The notes: a model not told the origin generated them from the letters alone. DNA of 64,000 nucleotides from Lutraria lutraria (GCA_964023205.1 OZ026845.1:1188001-1252000); one strand, 5' to 3'. Shown: positions 1-12,540, counted from the first letter of the stretch. Made by a program: numbers and translations.

Positions 1-28
1 TCATTATTAACAATGAAAAAAGGTACAT

Positions 29-3000
29 CTACTTTCTGACCCAGTCAGTAGCATTCAACCATTTAGGTTCATTTCTACTACGTGCTGGTCTCTTACACGT
101 GATGACGCTAGGTGGGTTGGGTCTTCTTGCTGGAATCACATATGGGGTGTTGTCAGTAGAATTAGAACTAGCCTCTTTAGCATTCTCCAATCTACGTTTA
201 GTATTAATTTGGATTGGTAGACCCATGAATGGCAATAATAAATTGCGGTGTACAGTTCTCACCTTACCTCTGCCATGTTCTAGTTTGACTTGGAAAACTG
301 GAATATCAGGGTTGGGTTGATCAGTTACTACATAGACCTCCTTGTCCCACTTGTCAGCTAATTTGTTGCGACCCTTAAGTCCTACCTTTCGGACAAGGAC
401 CCTATCACCAGGTTCTACTTTGGCCTCCCTGACACGCAAGTCATATCTCCTCTTATGACGATTTGATTGTCGCTTGCTTTCATTACTTGCCACTTTGTAA
501 GCAAAGTCAAGTCTTTTCCTTAGATTGGCCACATAATTGGACCTATCTTTCGACTTAAGAGCCCTATCGGGTTCAATACCCAGAAAGGCATCAATTGCCA
601 ATCTAGGATGTCTCCCAAACATAAGGAAATGTGGAGTTAACCCAGTACTCTCATGACGAGTTGCATTATACGCATGCACTACAGCAGGAACATGAGCTTT
701 CCAGTTAGTTTTCTACTCCTCCTCTAAGGTGCCAAGCATATTTAACAAGGTTTGGTTAAACCGCTCTGGCATACCATTCCCCTGTGGATGATAAGGAGTG
801 GTTCTCGACTTACTAATGTCGGCTATCTGGCAAAGCTCTTTGATGACTGCACTTTCAAAGTTCCTGCCCTGGTCACTATGCAAACGACTAGGAAAACCAT
901 AATGACAAATAAATTGTTTAAAAAGAACCTTGGCTGTAGTATGGGCATGTTCATATCCTCCAGATGACATCTCAATAGAAAGGAAATCCATACAAACCAG
1001 CTCCATAGGGTAGGTTGATGTAACTGATACTAATTTCGATGCTGGTCTTGATGGAGTCTTTCTACGGATGCATCTGGGGCAATTTTTTACTCTTTGCTCA
1101 ACAAAGCTGTCCATATTAGGCCAATAAAACCTGAATTTTATCAAGGAGGTCGTCCTTTCCCGACCCTGATGTCCAGCTTCATCATGCAGTCCTGAAAAAA
1201 TAACATCATGATAAATGCTTGGTACAACAAGTTGGAAAACAGAATGGCCTCCAATCAAGGCTTTACGGTACAAAATAAAATTAGACCATTCCCTCAAGTA
1301 TTGGCTCACTGGCCCAGACTCCAATGACCTCTGGCGATTAGTCAACTTATAACCCCTTTTTACAATTTCTAACACCCTAGCGATAACAGGATCTACAGAC
1401 TGTTCAGTTTTCCAGTCAATTTCACTTAACTGAGAACTGTTATAATCAACTGAGACAGATTGCACAGTTTCTTTATTGACACTTACGCATTCAACAACAG
1501 GGGCTTCTTCCACACTAACAGTTTGAGCTAGGAAAAGGGCTTTAACTGCTTCGGGAAATACGATACCTTTGCCAGGATCAGAAACGGGCAGACGAGAGAG
1601 GTTATCAGCATCTATATTTGTTTTGCCAGAGCGATAACGAATGGTGAAATTATACGAGGACAAGGCAGCTAGCCATCGATGGGACATTGCATCAAGTTTA
1701 GCTGTAGTGAAGGCATATGTTAACGGATTGTTATCAGTGCGTACAACAAATTGATTACCATAAAGATAGTCGTGAAACTTGTCTACGACTGCCCACCGAA
1801 GAGCCAAAAACTCAAGTTTATGAGCTGGGTAATTACGCTCGGCTGAACGTAAACCCCTACTAGCATAAGCCACTACTCTCTCCACTCCATCCTGTTCCTG
1901 ATACAAAACGGCCCCAAGGCCTACACCACTTGCATCAGTATTGAGAATGAAGGGTTTATTGAAATTTGCATAGGCAAGAATTGGAGCAGTAGTCAGTTTA
2001 TCAATCAAGGTATCAAAAGCTTTCTGGTGATTACTTGACCAAATAATAGGCTTCATGTCTTTGACCCGGCCTTTCTTGGTAGGATGGCCCACAAGAATGT
2101 CATTAAGTGGTTTTGCTAAACTGGCAAACCCTTTCACGTACCTCCTATAATATCCAGCAAACCCTAGAAAACGGCGGACATCCTTAACAGTAGAGGGTTG
2201 GGGCCATTCTTTCAAAACCTTGATCTTTTCAGGATCAGTTTCTACACCCCTTTCACTGACAACATGACCTAAATAGGTAACTGAAGTTTGAAAGAACTCA
2301 CATTTGGAGCCTTTCAATTTCAAACCACTCTGCTCAAGACGTTGAAAAACGGCTTCAAGTCTTTGCAAATGAAGGTCAATACTATCAGAAAAAATAATAA
2401 TATCGTCTAAATAAATTAGACATTCTTTCAGGTTTAACTCTCCTAAACAACGTTCCATGAGCCTTTGAAAAGTAGCCGGTGCATTAGTCAGACCAAAGGC
2501 CATACTATTGCGTTCATAAAAACCTAAAGGACCTACCGAAAATGCGGTCTTGTGCTTATCAGTCTCTTTCATGGCAACCTGCCAATACCCAGATCGGAGG
2601 TCTAACTTAGAAAAGTATTTGGAGCCTGAGAGAGAGTCAATAGTCTCATCAATCCTAGGAAGTGCATACGCGTCTTTTACAGTTTTATTGTTAAGACGAC
2701 GAAAGTCTATGCAAAAACGTAATGAGTTATCTTTCTTCCTTACAAGGACTATATTGGAAGAAAATGGACTATGGGATTCACGGATCGCCCCGGCCTCCAA
2801 CATTTCCTTCAAATGTTCCCTCACTTCTGTAAACATACCCGGGGGAATCCTTCTATGGGGCTCCTTAAATGGGGTAGGGTCATCTAAATGAATTTCATGT
2901 TCTACAATATTAGTACAACCAAGGTCAGTAATACCAGTGGAAAATATATGCTTCCATCTACTAATAACATCAACAGCCTTTTCATGTTGGACTAAGGAAA

Positions 3001-3340
3001 GGCCATCAGTGGGTATATTTATATCTAGCTCTTTAAGGGATTTAGAACTATTAATAGATTTAGAACTAGTTCCTTCAGAAGGGTCTATCTCACGAATTAC
3101 TTCTACACCCTGTAATGTACAAAGGGTCGATTTTGGATAGATAGTAACTGGCCGTGCAGACATATTACAAACTCGGACTGGAATTTTAGAAAATGTGTGA
3201 CCAGGTTGGACTTTTACCACCCTTGGACATACATTGATATGATGAGAATGTTCATCAGTCTCAGTCACACCTACAGTCATATCACCAACATGGATTACCC
3301 TACCAGTAACAGTTCTGGTTTCAAAAGCAGCTAACTTATA
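29..3340 (-). pseudogene. pol of gypsy copy 1: reverse transcriptase, RNase H, integrase
   Basis: The long frame 713-3280 carries, in order, the RT linker and palm ([11 protein letters not shown], then the catalytic YLDDIIIFS), RNase H ([16 protein letters not shown] and RTDNNPLTY), the integrase HHCC zinc domain and the integrase core. First D of the core is in CMDFLS, second in HSDQGRNFE, and the E is in the PERFN motif. An in-frame TAG at 713-715 interrupts it, but the same frame continues to 29 with the integrase C-terminal region (MFGRHPRL onward). Compared with copy 2, about 22 residues are missing between the first catalytic D and the helix before the second, around 950. The element would therefore make a defective integrase even without the stop. 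Confidence 0.92.
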
Positions 3341-3849
3341 TATGGTTTTCTAGTAAACGCTTTCACAGGTACTACCTGTGAACAAGTCAACAAATCAACA
3401 GCATTTTTCCATACATTTGCTACTTCACTCAAATTGCATGACTTAAAATGATTCAATACATTAGTACCAACTATAACAGGCACATTTTTGGAATCCTGGT
3501 TGTCTGACACAATTAGTACTGGAACAGATACGGGATCAATTTTGCAAGAGGGTACAGCAACCTCTAAAACTGCATACCCAGTATATGGTACTTTAGAGCC
3601 ATTTGCACAAGTAATGTCTAAACTAAAATCTGTAAGACTCAACAATTTAGGCAAAGGATTAAAGGAATTATAAAATGACTCACTAACAGTAGTGATCATA
3701 GATCCTGTGTCAATTAAAGCATTACACAATTTTCCCTGTAATAAAACAGTTGTAACATTAGAATTTCCAACAAGTGGAAAATTGTTGGGACATTGTTCGA
3801 ACCCCTGACCTCTATTTGTCCCTTCAGTAGAAGTCACTGCTAGTTTAAA
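3331..3849 (-). pseudogene. retroviral-type aspartic protease of gypsy copy 1
   Basis: The active-site motif ALIDTGSMITTVS is present, with a downstream hydrophobic VPVIVGTNVL segment typical of retropepsins. The frame is reached from gag by -1 slippage at 3843-3849 and stays open to a stop at 3331. Comparison with copy 2, where protease and the leader of reverse transcriptase are continuous, shows that the reading frame changes near 3342 inside an AT dinucleotide run. This looks like a 2-nt slippage mutation that now separates protease from the rest of pol. The enzyme would release mature Gag and Pol products inside the particle. Confidence 0.82.
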
Positions 3850-4869
3850 GCCTTATTGAAACTATTTTTAGGGTTATTACCTTGATTCCTGTGTCTTTTT
3901 AGCTCCACAAGATCACTTTCCATTCTTTCCATTCGCGTGTTCATCGCCACCAACTGTCCAGTAAGTGTCTCTAACTGCTGTTGTAGCTTACCATCATCAA
4001 CATTTAACTTTTGACAATTTACAGGTTTGGAATTTGAGTTAGACAAGGTATTGGACTTAGGGCCGACCGAGGATAAGTCCTCCTCTATCTTCCTCAATTC
4101 CATCCTCAATAAATTAAAATATCTAATACTTTCAAACTTATACCTAGAGGCATTTTTCAATTCACCATCCCTTAAGCCAGACCACAGCCTATTTCTTAGC
4201 ATCTCGTCTTTGGCTAACGGATCTAAGTCAAGGTTACTATTACATAGCAATTGTTCTAGCCGCATACTGTAAGATGCAACTGACTCATTTGGCTCCTGCC
4301 TCGCACTATAGAACTGTTCTTTTACCCGTTCAGAAGAAGCAACAGTTCCATATATGCCCTCAAGTCCCTGCTTTATATCGTGAACCGAGGCAGACTCCCC
4401 TAAATGCAACAATACGGACCTTGCCTTACCTTTAAGACTGTTCCTGATCGCCTCTAAAATAATATGGTGATCATATAAGCCACCTCTAATTAAACAATTG
4501 AGATCGTACTTCCACACCTGAAAATCACACTCATTCCGTCTATTTTCCCCAGAGAAAAATGGGTGTTTCGGTAATCTGGCATGGGTAGCTCCATATTGGT
4601 AATAACTACCACTGGAGTGTTCTAACAGGGAAGATGTTCGAATGGCAGGGGGTGGAGGTCGTGCAGGCGGTACATCTTCATGTACACGACTACTGTAATT
4701 ATCTCTCTCTGATATATTGGGAAGATGTCCAGTACGGGGTTGGCTATGTATAGGGGCAGGTGTACTACAAGAAGGCGTGACATGATACTGTCCAGACTCT
4801 CAGGATTCTGAGAGCATCATCAATTTCTGCCTGTTTTACCCCAGGTAATACAAAAGTAGTTTCATTCAT
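3840..4869 (-). pseudogene. gag of gypsy copy 1
   Basis: The long open stretch 3840-4517 encodes a capsid-like region. It shares the segments LKGKARxVLLHLGE and SYSMRLEQLL with gag of copy 2 and ends in a heptad-rich predicted coiled coil. No CCHC zinc knuckle is visible. The same frame stays open upstream to about 4800, where a TGA appears. An ATG at 4867-4869 opens another frame of about 25 codons into the same spot, so a small indel near 4800 probably split the original gag. The indel lies in or beside a short inverted repeat (CTCTCA/TGAGAG). Gag ends at TAG 3840-3842, directly after the slippery heptamer at 3843-3849. Confidence 0.8.
3843..3849 (-). promoter_or_regulatory. -1 ribosomal frameshift slippery site (T TTA AAC)
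   Basis: In the gag zero frame the codons read GCT TTA AAC TAG, giving a correctly phased X XXY YYZ heptamer directly before the stop. Slipping back one base gives TTT AAA CTA and enters the protease frame, which is open from there. The identical heptamer and stop occur at the same place in gypsy copy 2 (20352-20358). A downstream stimulatory structure was not assessed. Confidence 0.75.
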
Positions 4870-5145
4870 TGTACTTGTACAAGTTAGTAAGGTTAATATT
4901 AATTTGGGTATTTACTAAACACCAACTTAATTTCAATAACAGATGAATCTCTGACACAACCGGTGGAAGAGAATATGACACCACCAAAATAAAGTAGACT
5001 ATAATTAAAATGTCCACATTTACTATTACAAATGCCTAGGCTTAAAATGTGAAATTTAAATCACTTAGTAAGTAGGACAAAACTTACAACATTAAGGTCT
5101 CTTAAGCTGAAGTATACAACACAGTACAAATATTCAATGAGTAAA
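4870..5145. other. untranslated leader side of gypsy copy 1
   Basis: This AT-rich stretch lies upstream of gag on the minus strand. No gene, primer-binding site or LTR edge could be identified in it. Confidence 0.4.
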
Positions 5146-5397
5146 GTTCAAGAACTAGTGTACAGGTAAGTATTACACAATAGAGCAGTATAAACTATCA
5201 ATAGTAAAATTCAAGGACTAGTGTATAGGTAAGTATTACACATTAGGTCAGTATAAACTATCAATAGTAAAGTTCAATTACCAGTGTAGTGATAAATACA
5301 ACACAATAGGGCAGTATAAACTATCAATAGTAAAGTTCAATTACCAGTGTAGTGATAAATACAACACAATAGGGCAGTATAAACTATCAACGGTAAA
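5146..5397. repeat. tandem repeat, about 4 units of 63-64 bp
   Basis: Four consecutive units share the core CAGTATAAACTATCAATAG followed by TAAA. The last two units are almost identical to each other, and the first two form a slightly diverged subtype. The array sits upstream of gag of gypsy copy 1 and is probably part of its untranslated leader or LTR. Confidence 0.85.
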
Positions 5398-8164
5398 TTA
5401 CAATTACCTAATTTCTAACAAATATACAATCACCTTGCAGTGACAACTTCACAGACAAAACTATCCAATCATGAAGTGAATGTTTCACTGTTTTATTACT
5501 TTAATTAGCTATGAGTTTCTTAAACTCAAAACTAAAACTGTATAATTATGTTATAAATAGCCAATACTAGTATGCATAACCACCCAACCAGGTTGTGACT
5601 AAAGAAAGTTAAACAACAAGACACACTCCTAAGCATCAGCAACTACAATGCTACAAATACTAAATACTACATCTAAAATGGTAATTGCTAAAATGAAGCA
5701 GAATTCACCTCATACAATGGACATAAGTGGTTCTCCAGGGTCCTATTACAAACAGACCAGTTGAGAAAATCTCATGTTATAAATATTTGGGAAAAATAAG
5801 AGTTAATAATGATGAACGATATGTTAAGATGTATATGAATGATAAACAATGTTAATAATACATGCTCACCAAACACCTAATAACAAGTTATCAACAACAC
5901 CCTTGTACCATGTGCTTGTGAAGTGTCCATATCTCATCAAAAATTACTTCAATAGTCTGAAAAATAATTGAAAAAGAGGATAATGACAATGAACAATTTA
6001 TCAATTCATACATAATAATACATTATACAAACTTAACATAAAAATATGTGTTTAAACTAAATATCACATTATAAATGATACTCCACCAACGTCCCAATCA
6101 ATAAACAAATACTTCCTTCTTGTTGCCGCACTGTTATTCTTCCGGTACCGGTACCTTTATTTTCCAAACTACCATACCCCACCTATCGTCATCAAAATTC
6201 CTCGAACCACGTGTAATATTCTTCTTTTCTGTTTCTTTCCTCAAATCACACTGGTCACCATTGTCACGCTTATATTCGGTTCCTTTTTGGTGTGGGTAAC
6301 CGAAAACGTAGATTTCTACTCTGAGGAAATGTCTGTATAGAGAATAAAATAACACGTCTGACTTCTATGAAAGTTTATAGTAAATGCCAAGATATATACA
6401 TGTATGATAACAAAAGCAAAATGAAAACAACATGAACAGTAATGAAATAATGATATAGAAAGAACAACATGAATACAATAATTTACAAAAATGTCTTTTA
6501 CATAAATGGTATACCTGTAGAGAAAATAAAATAACACGTCTGACTTCTATGAAAGTTTATAGTAAATGCGAGTTGAAAAAGGTGCGCATGCGTGTTGTGG
6601 ATTTTCTGAAATAAATTAAAGATTAGTAAATTATTGTGATGAAATGACGAAATGGAGTATTAAATGAAAGTAAATGAAAGATTTAATGATAAATGATGAG
6701 ATAAATGGAGAAAGTGAAAACAATATAAATAAACAACCGGATGTACATATGTACAAAGTACGGTGGACCATTATGGCCACCTACAATACTTGACTCTGCG
6801 ACATAGATTAGAATCTGGGTAATGATTTTTACCAAAAATAATGGTTACATCATGTCCACCTAGAAATATTAAGTATCGACAACGTCTGACTGTTTACGTA
6901 AAGAAAATGCATGATATGTGAATTTTGCTAGATTAATTATGTCTAATTTTTCAGTAGATAGCATGAGTTGAGTGAATTTGAAGACACTTGGGCGAACATA
7001 ATAGTATGTTTTTTAAAATTGATTACGAATATTTATATATAGCAAAGTGGTAATCATCTTCGATGTCATTTGAATTACATATCAGACATATGATAAATGC
7101 TAGAGCATTGAATTATGTGAATTCATCCTGCTTATGTTGTAAGGCGAATATTCATTTTTGAAATTGTGATTTATTATATTATTGTATATTAACGGTAATA
7201 TGTACATTGTTCCATGTATTATATAGTATATACTCTCCGTGTTTGGAGTAAATAAAGATATATATACTTGTCGAAATACTATTACACCAAGATTGAAAAA
7301 ATACATCTATAGCACATTGTTTAGGGGTAGATTCTAATCTAAGTGTCAATTTCGTAATTTCTGGCAACAAATACCTATTATATATATTTAATATTGGATG
7401 CAAACTGTAATTATCGCAGCTATTTTAATGATAAATGTCATTAAATATAGTTTAATCGGACACGCGGTAAGTAGTATACATAATAAATTGGTACATACCA
7501 AGTTGTACACAGCTAATATTACAGATGACCATACAAATAAATAAATAAATAAATAAGTATTCGTTGCGAAACAAACATACTGTTTATAGCTTACTTAACA
7601 CCTATATATATATATATAAAGTATATCATTAGAAAATTAAAAATAAACTATACTGCAGAATCGGGACAGATTTCTACAGTTAATACATGCACAATCATAC
7701 AACAAGTTTGCGGTAAAATTCTCATAATTTTTAGTAATAAAAACTAATTTAATTATTGGCTAGATTTTTTGACGTTATGCACGGTATCAATTAATACTTT
7801 AAATAATTGAGTAAAAAGTAACACTTAGTAAAAAACACGTCTAGATATACCTAACATAGCAGCACAAGCCTTATAAATTTGCGACAGTCATGAACAGCAG
7901 TACTGGGTAGCTATATGTAGCTCCTAGATGTAAGTGACTCCAAAAGCTGCGGGAGGTCGTAGTAGGGCTACGGGAGGTCGAATCTCTGAATGGTTTATTT
8001 GCCTTATCTGTCTTATCATGTGTGCATGTTAGATGTTGCAGTAGAAATACATTGATTGGTACTGATGATAACTTTATGACTAATTAACATCCTGCTGATT
8101 TATATGCCAACTGATAATATAAGCAGAAGCTACGACCCGGTCTGCTTTATTACCCAGTACTGCA
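5398..8164. other. AT-rich non-coding stretch
   Basis: No credible coding region was seen. It contains a direct repeat pair (6337-6386 and 6516-6568), a short AATA run near 7540, an AT run near 7600 and many chance open frames below 75 codons. It may contain the unresolved 5' LTR of gypsy copy 1. Confidence 0.5.
6337..6568. repeat. direct repeat pair, about 50 bp, spaced about 180 bp
   Basis: The segments at 6337-6386 and 6516-6568 share AATAAAATAACACGTCTGAC and the following 25 bases almost exactly. The spacing resembles that of the 90-bp duplication inside the 3' LTR of gypsy copy 2 (180 bp), which hints that this pair may lie in the 5' LTR of copy 1. That link is inference. Confidence 0.7.
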
Positions 8165-8167
8165 CCA

Positions 8168-8575
8168 ATGTGTACACTACTGTAGCGCTACGCACTGACC
8201 TGTGTTATTCTGCTCGGGGCATTATGGGTATTTGCAGGAACTACTTACAAAATGGAAGTTATAAACAATAACATAACGTGACGTCACCGTATGCTACACA
8301 TTGGAGCCAAGCGTACTTCAACATTGCGTTTCATTGAATAATTAGTGTTATTGACAAAAACACAAGAATAGAAATGGTATAACGTATTCATTTTACATAA
8401 CTAAACAAATTTTGTTAATAACATTCAACCGATATGGTTGTTCTGACATTTTTTATCCTTCCGCGTAACTATATTTTAGCGTATATATAACTATCCAAAT
8501 GTAGATAGTAATCAGTTCTATGTATAGAGGTTAGACAAACGTAGTGACGTCACGCTATGTATAGAACGAGTACTG
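8168..8575 (+). repeat. interspersed repeat family A, copy 1
   Basis: This segment is the reverse complement, with moderate divergence, of 52190-52575. Both copies hold CRE-like GTGACGTCAC palindromes near each end, which makes the internal part flanked by inverted GTGACGTCACGCTATGT-type sequences. A non-autonomous DNA transposon is the likely identity. It has no coding capacity. Confidence 0.7.
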
Positions 8576-9445
8576 CACTGGACTGCCTGGTCAATATACC
8601 TCGCATTTGGACTGGTTAAATCCAGGAACATTGAAAAAATCAGTAGGCCTAGGTAATTAATGCATCTAAATATTCGTTAACGTAGAATTAAAGTAAACCT
8701 GACAGTTCTTGTCGGGTGTTTGTACATGTATCTTTCTGTTCATTGAACCCAAAATGGCTTCTTCTGGAACTGTCAATGTTTAGAGATCTACATATTAACA
8801 GTAATTTTAAGCTAAACAAGCATAATCAAGTGTGCATACTTCCGTGTAAAGATCAATGAATAATAGAGGAATATTAATACAGCACGGATGATTAATAAAG
8901 CTAACGGATTAGGCCGTGAAAGTGCTAGGAACTTGAGAGAATAAAAACTTACTGTAACAGACTTGAATTGGATTAATGAATGGCGAGCACACAAGCTTAT
9001 CGTGTATGATTGGTCAGTATACTAATCGGTCAACATATACTTTATGATTTTGTGCTTCGCTCAATGCTGCAAACAATTAGAATTAATTACAACAGACATA
9101 TACAGAATAATAAAGCAAGGGTCTCCCCTGCTATCAGGTGATTACAATTTATTTTATATTTGCACCTTCTCTCAGCATAATTTAAAATTGATTGGAGAAT
9201 TTTTAGATAGGCTTTGTTATTTGAATGTGTCCAGGAGGGCCTATCTGATAACTATTTAGTCTGAACTTATTTGTGGCAATAAGACACTTCCTCAATTTGG
9301 CCTGTCTGCCGCAGTACAACAAAGAACAAATATCTTTGTGCACTCAAAATCCTCAGTTAAAAGCTGTTGGGCATGATAACTTATTAAATTTTACATTGTA
9401 GCAGTCTGGTATATTAATTATCGATCAACTGGGATATTTACAAGC
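8576..9445. other. non-coding stretch
   Basis: No gene or recognisable element was seen; only chance open frames of 60-71 codons occur. Confidence 0.4.
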
Positions 9446-9448
9446 CCG

Positions 9449-9530
9449 AATAGCTCAGTAGACTGTAGAGCATCTGACTTGCAAGCAGGGGGGTCACAGT
9501 TTTGAGCCCCACACCGGTTACTTTATCATA
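9449..9530 (+). repeat. tRNA-like SINE head
   Basis: The sequence contains an A-box-like AATAGCTCAGTAGAC and a degenerate B box (GTTTTGAGCCCC). The layout and anticodon-arm spacing resemble tRNA-Lys, with TGC at the anticodon position. Arm pairing is imperfect, so a tRNA-derived SINE fragment or tRNA pseudogene is more likely than a working tRNA. Confidence 0.55.
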
Positions 9531-9689
9531 GAGCTAGGGTGAAGTAAAGGCTGGGTTAGTTGAGTCTGTTGTTGTCGTAGTGAGTTACTTAGAATAAAAA
9601 GGAAGGAGGATTGTAGCATCAATTTTTTGTCGTATATTTTATTCATATTATATTCATATAATATTCATAAATTGGCTGAGATATTCACC

Positions 9690-9750
9690 AGCCCGATGAG
9701 CTCAGTTGGTAGGGCATCCGACTTGCAAGCAGATGCATTTCAGTTTACAA
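9690..9750 (+). repeat. second tRNA-like SINE head, truncated
   Basis: The first half (GATGAGCTCAGTTGGTAGGG and the CCGACTTGCAAGCAG anticodon arm) matches the neighbouring copy at 9449. The B-box half has decayed. It is the same SINE family in the same orientation. Confidence 0.5.
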
Positions 9751-10834
9751 CTGTTGTATAAATATAGGTGAAGATGTAGTTATTATACATGTATGTCTAT
9801 AAGTTATTCATCATATTTCATCTATGCCTATTAAGTACACCATTATGTTTTGCTATTAAAAAGTAACCGACAAATAAACTTTTGTTATTCAAAGGTTTAT
9901 CTACATGCATGAATACTGCTTTTTGTATTGAATATTGAGAAATTTCATTATGTTAATGTTCTATTCTGAGTGAGTATTCATAGATAATTTGTACATGTGT
10001 ATGAATATTCCGGGGAATCCCACTATGTCTAAATGCACCTGAATGTTGCTAAAAAAGTTACAGACAATAAACCTGTTGCTGTCTTATTTAAATGTGTATA
10101 CATATAAATATAGTACTGTTTTTGTGCTGAATGTCTGGAAAATCTCAAAATCATAATGTAAATATGTTAATTTACTATTGATAAATAATTAAAATATTTT
10201 TGGTCATTTGCGAATATCAAAACGCTAAATAGAGTTGGTAGCTTTTATCGGTTTATCAGTATTGCAATATCAGCTAGACAATATCAATAACACAATATTT
10301 TTTCATCATACCAATATATTGGATTTAGCTTAAATAACTTAAATAATAAGTCCAAACATAGTCTTGAAATATAATTCATGTCTAAAAATTGGTCAAACTT
10401 GTATTATCAACTTTGCAAATATACATTATAATACATGTATTAATTGTTTAGACACTGCTAAATAAGAACAAATTCTTTCAAAGTGTGGTTCCAGACAGCA
10501 CTATCACCAATAAACTGCATTATTACCCAAAGGCTTTATGTGAATGCTTATTCATTATTCTTTATTTAATGACAACTTGCAATATTTACTGCGATACATA
10601 TCCTGACACAGCATGCACTATTGTGATATATCACAATATGCTTTTAAGGTGTGATACCCAGCTCTAACTCTTAGTATGCCTAAATGTGCTTTTGCTGCTA
10701 AAAAGAAACAGTTAGTTAGTCCATCTGCATTTTCCTTGTCCCTAATGATTAGACATATAATGTGAAAATAACTTAGTACAATTGATAAATACCATAAGAT
10801 TGTGCGCAGAGTTCAAGACCCAGGTCTGTAGCTC
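9751..10834. other. AT-rich non-coding stretch
   Basis: No gene, RNA or clear repeat was seen. Confidence 0.4.
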
Positions 10835-11910
10835 CATGGTCAAGGTCACACTTGGAGGTCAAGCATGAAAGAGAGTGTCATAGACCTTGTCCAGGCTGTA
10901 TTTCCGTTATGCATTGACATATTTGAAAATAACAGGGTTAACTGTTAAATTCCATGAGGTGATATGCAGAGCACAAGACCCAGGTGCATACATGTAGTTC
11001 CAAGGCTAAGCTTAGATATTTTGTGCATAAGCATTGTCTAGCGGACCTCTACGAAGTTTGCTAAAATTATGGCCCCATGGTAAAAATTGGCCCGCCCCGT
11101 GTTCGCTTGATTTATGTAGACTTATATAGACTTAAATCTTCATGTCCAAAACCACAAGGCCTAGAGCTCAGTTATTTGTCCTGTGGACTTCTACCAAGTT
11201 TGTTCAAATTATGACCCCAGGGTTTACTCTATTTTATATAGGAAAATTTAAAAAATCTTCTTTCTGAAACATCAGGGCTTGGAGCTTAGATATTTCAGAT
11301 GTAATATTTTCTAGTGGACCTCTACCATGTTTGTTCAAATTATGGCCCTGGGGTTAAAATTGGCCCTGCCCACGCGGGTCTCTAGATTTACATAGGCTTA
11401 TATATGTGAATGTTTTTAATCTTCTTGTCCAAAACCTCAAGGCATATAGACCTTAGATATTTTGTATGTAGCATTTCTAGTGGTCCTGTACCAAGTTTGT
11501 TCAAATTATACCCCATGTGTCAAAGTTAGCTCAACCCGGGGTTTAATCTATTTTATATAGGCTTAACTAGGAAAATTTTTTAAAACAATTTTGTCCAAAA
11601 CCACATGGCATAGAGCTTAGCTATTTTGTAAGTAGCATTTTCTAGTGGTCCTCTGCCATGGGTGTTCAAATTATGGACCGTGGGTCAAATTGGCCCCGGC
11701 CAGGTTTAATCTATCTTATATATGCTTAAACATAGAAATTACAAAATACGTCTTGTCAGAAACCCCAAGGTCCAAAGCTTAGATATTTTGGCCCTGGGGT
11801 AAAAATTGGCCTCGTCCCCACGTGACTTGTTTTTACATAGGCTCATGATTATTTTCTCTCGGGTCTTTTTTCTGGAATGCGATAAAGGGCCATCATGGAC
11901 CTCTTGTTTA
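10835..11910. repeat. bivalve-type tandem-unit repeat, copy 1
   Basis: Five or six imperfect units of about 120-175 bp each carry the pattern CTAGTGGACCTCTACCAAGT, then TTGTTCAAATTATGGCCC, a GGTCAAAATTGGCC run and a TTACATAGGCTTATATAGG run. The block ends in GGCCATCATGGACCTCTTGT. The same unit and a closely similar end occur at 45424-46276. This looks like a non-autonomous element carrying internal tandem units. There is no coding sequence. Confidence 0.8.
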
Positions 11911-12339
11911 AAAATGTGGTGAGAGTACTGAATTGTGCCTATAGTAGATAACTCATTGTCTAGAAATACAAAATTAGGAACAATTATATGCAGTTAAATT
12001 CATGTGTGGGTTCGCATGTGATAGATATCATTTCGGTTTTATTTTTACAGAAATAAAACCCCTAGCTGGAATTCCATAGTAATGACATCTTAAAACATTT
12101 GTTTCAAATTCAAATTTTCTTTGCTAGAATATTTGTTAACATATACATTCTTAAATATCACTCATCTTATGATAAGATTTTTTCCAATCTTAGTAAATTT
12201 TGAGTATAAAAAAATAATTAAGATACTTCATAAATGCGAGACCTGGTCTAAGCCGATTCGCACCTAAATAACTTAATATCTATTACAGAAATTTACTTCT
12301 GTAATGGTAATTTAACTAAATTACTAATTTTTTAAACTT
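11911..12339. other. AT-rich non-coding stretch
   Basis: Nothing recognisable was seen. Confidence 0.35.
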
Positions 12340-12540
12340 TTGCCATGGCAATATTTTGCCATGGAAATTTTGCCATGGCAAAAATTAAAATTTAAAATTT
12401 GATCAAAACCATAATAATTGTGTTAATTATGATACCTACACACCCTTACATAGTGTTTCTTTAGATATTAAAAAAAAATTTGCCATGGCAAAAGTGTTGA
12501 TTTTTTGCAAAATGCCTTTTGCCATGGCAAAGACAGTTTT
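12340..12540. repeat. cluster of TGCCATGGCA palindromes
   Basis: At least five occurrences of TTTTGCCATGGCA or a close variant fall within 200 bp (near 12341, 12356, 12371, 12479 and 12520), in otherwise T/A-rich DNA. Each is a self-complementary 10-12-mer. The function is unknown. Confidence 0.85.

Larger units (their letters stand above)
1..4869 (-). mobile_element. Ty3/gypsy LTR retrotransposon, copy 1 (3' end outside window)
   Basis: Reading on the minus strand from 4869 downward, the coding order is gag, aspartic protease, reverse transcriptase, RNase H and integrase. This is the Ty3/gypsy order, with integrase last. The element runs off the window at position 1, so the 3' LTR is not visible and the 5' LTR could not be delimited. 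Decay is light: a shift near 4800 in gag, a 2-nt shift near 3342, one in-frame amber codon at 713-715 and an in-frame deletion in integrase near 950. The second copy at 15160-21140 has the same organisation but is more degraded. Ty3/gypsy assignment is strong; the clade within it is not determined. Confidence 0.93.

Noticed and set aside
5146..5397. CRISPR-like array
   Set aside because: Units are contiguous with no spacers; it is a simple tandem repeat in eukaryotic DNA.
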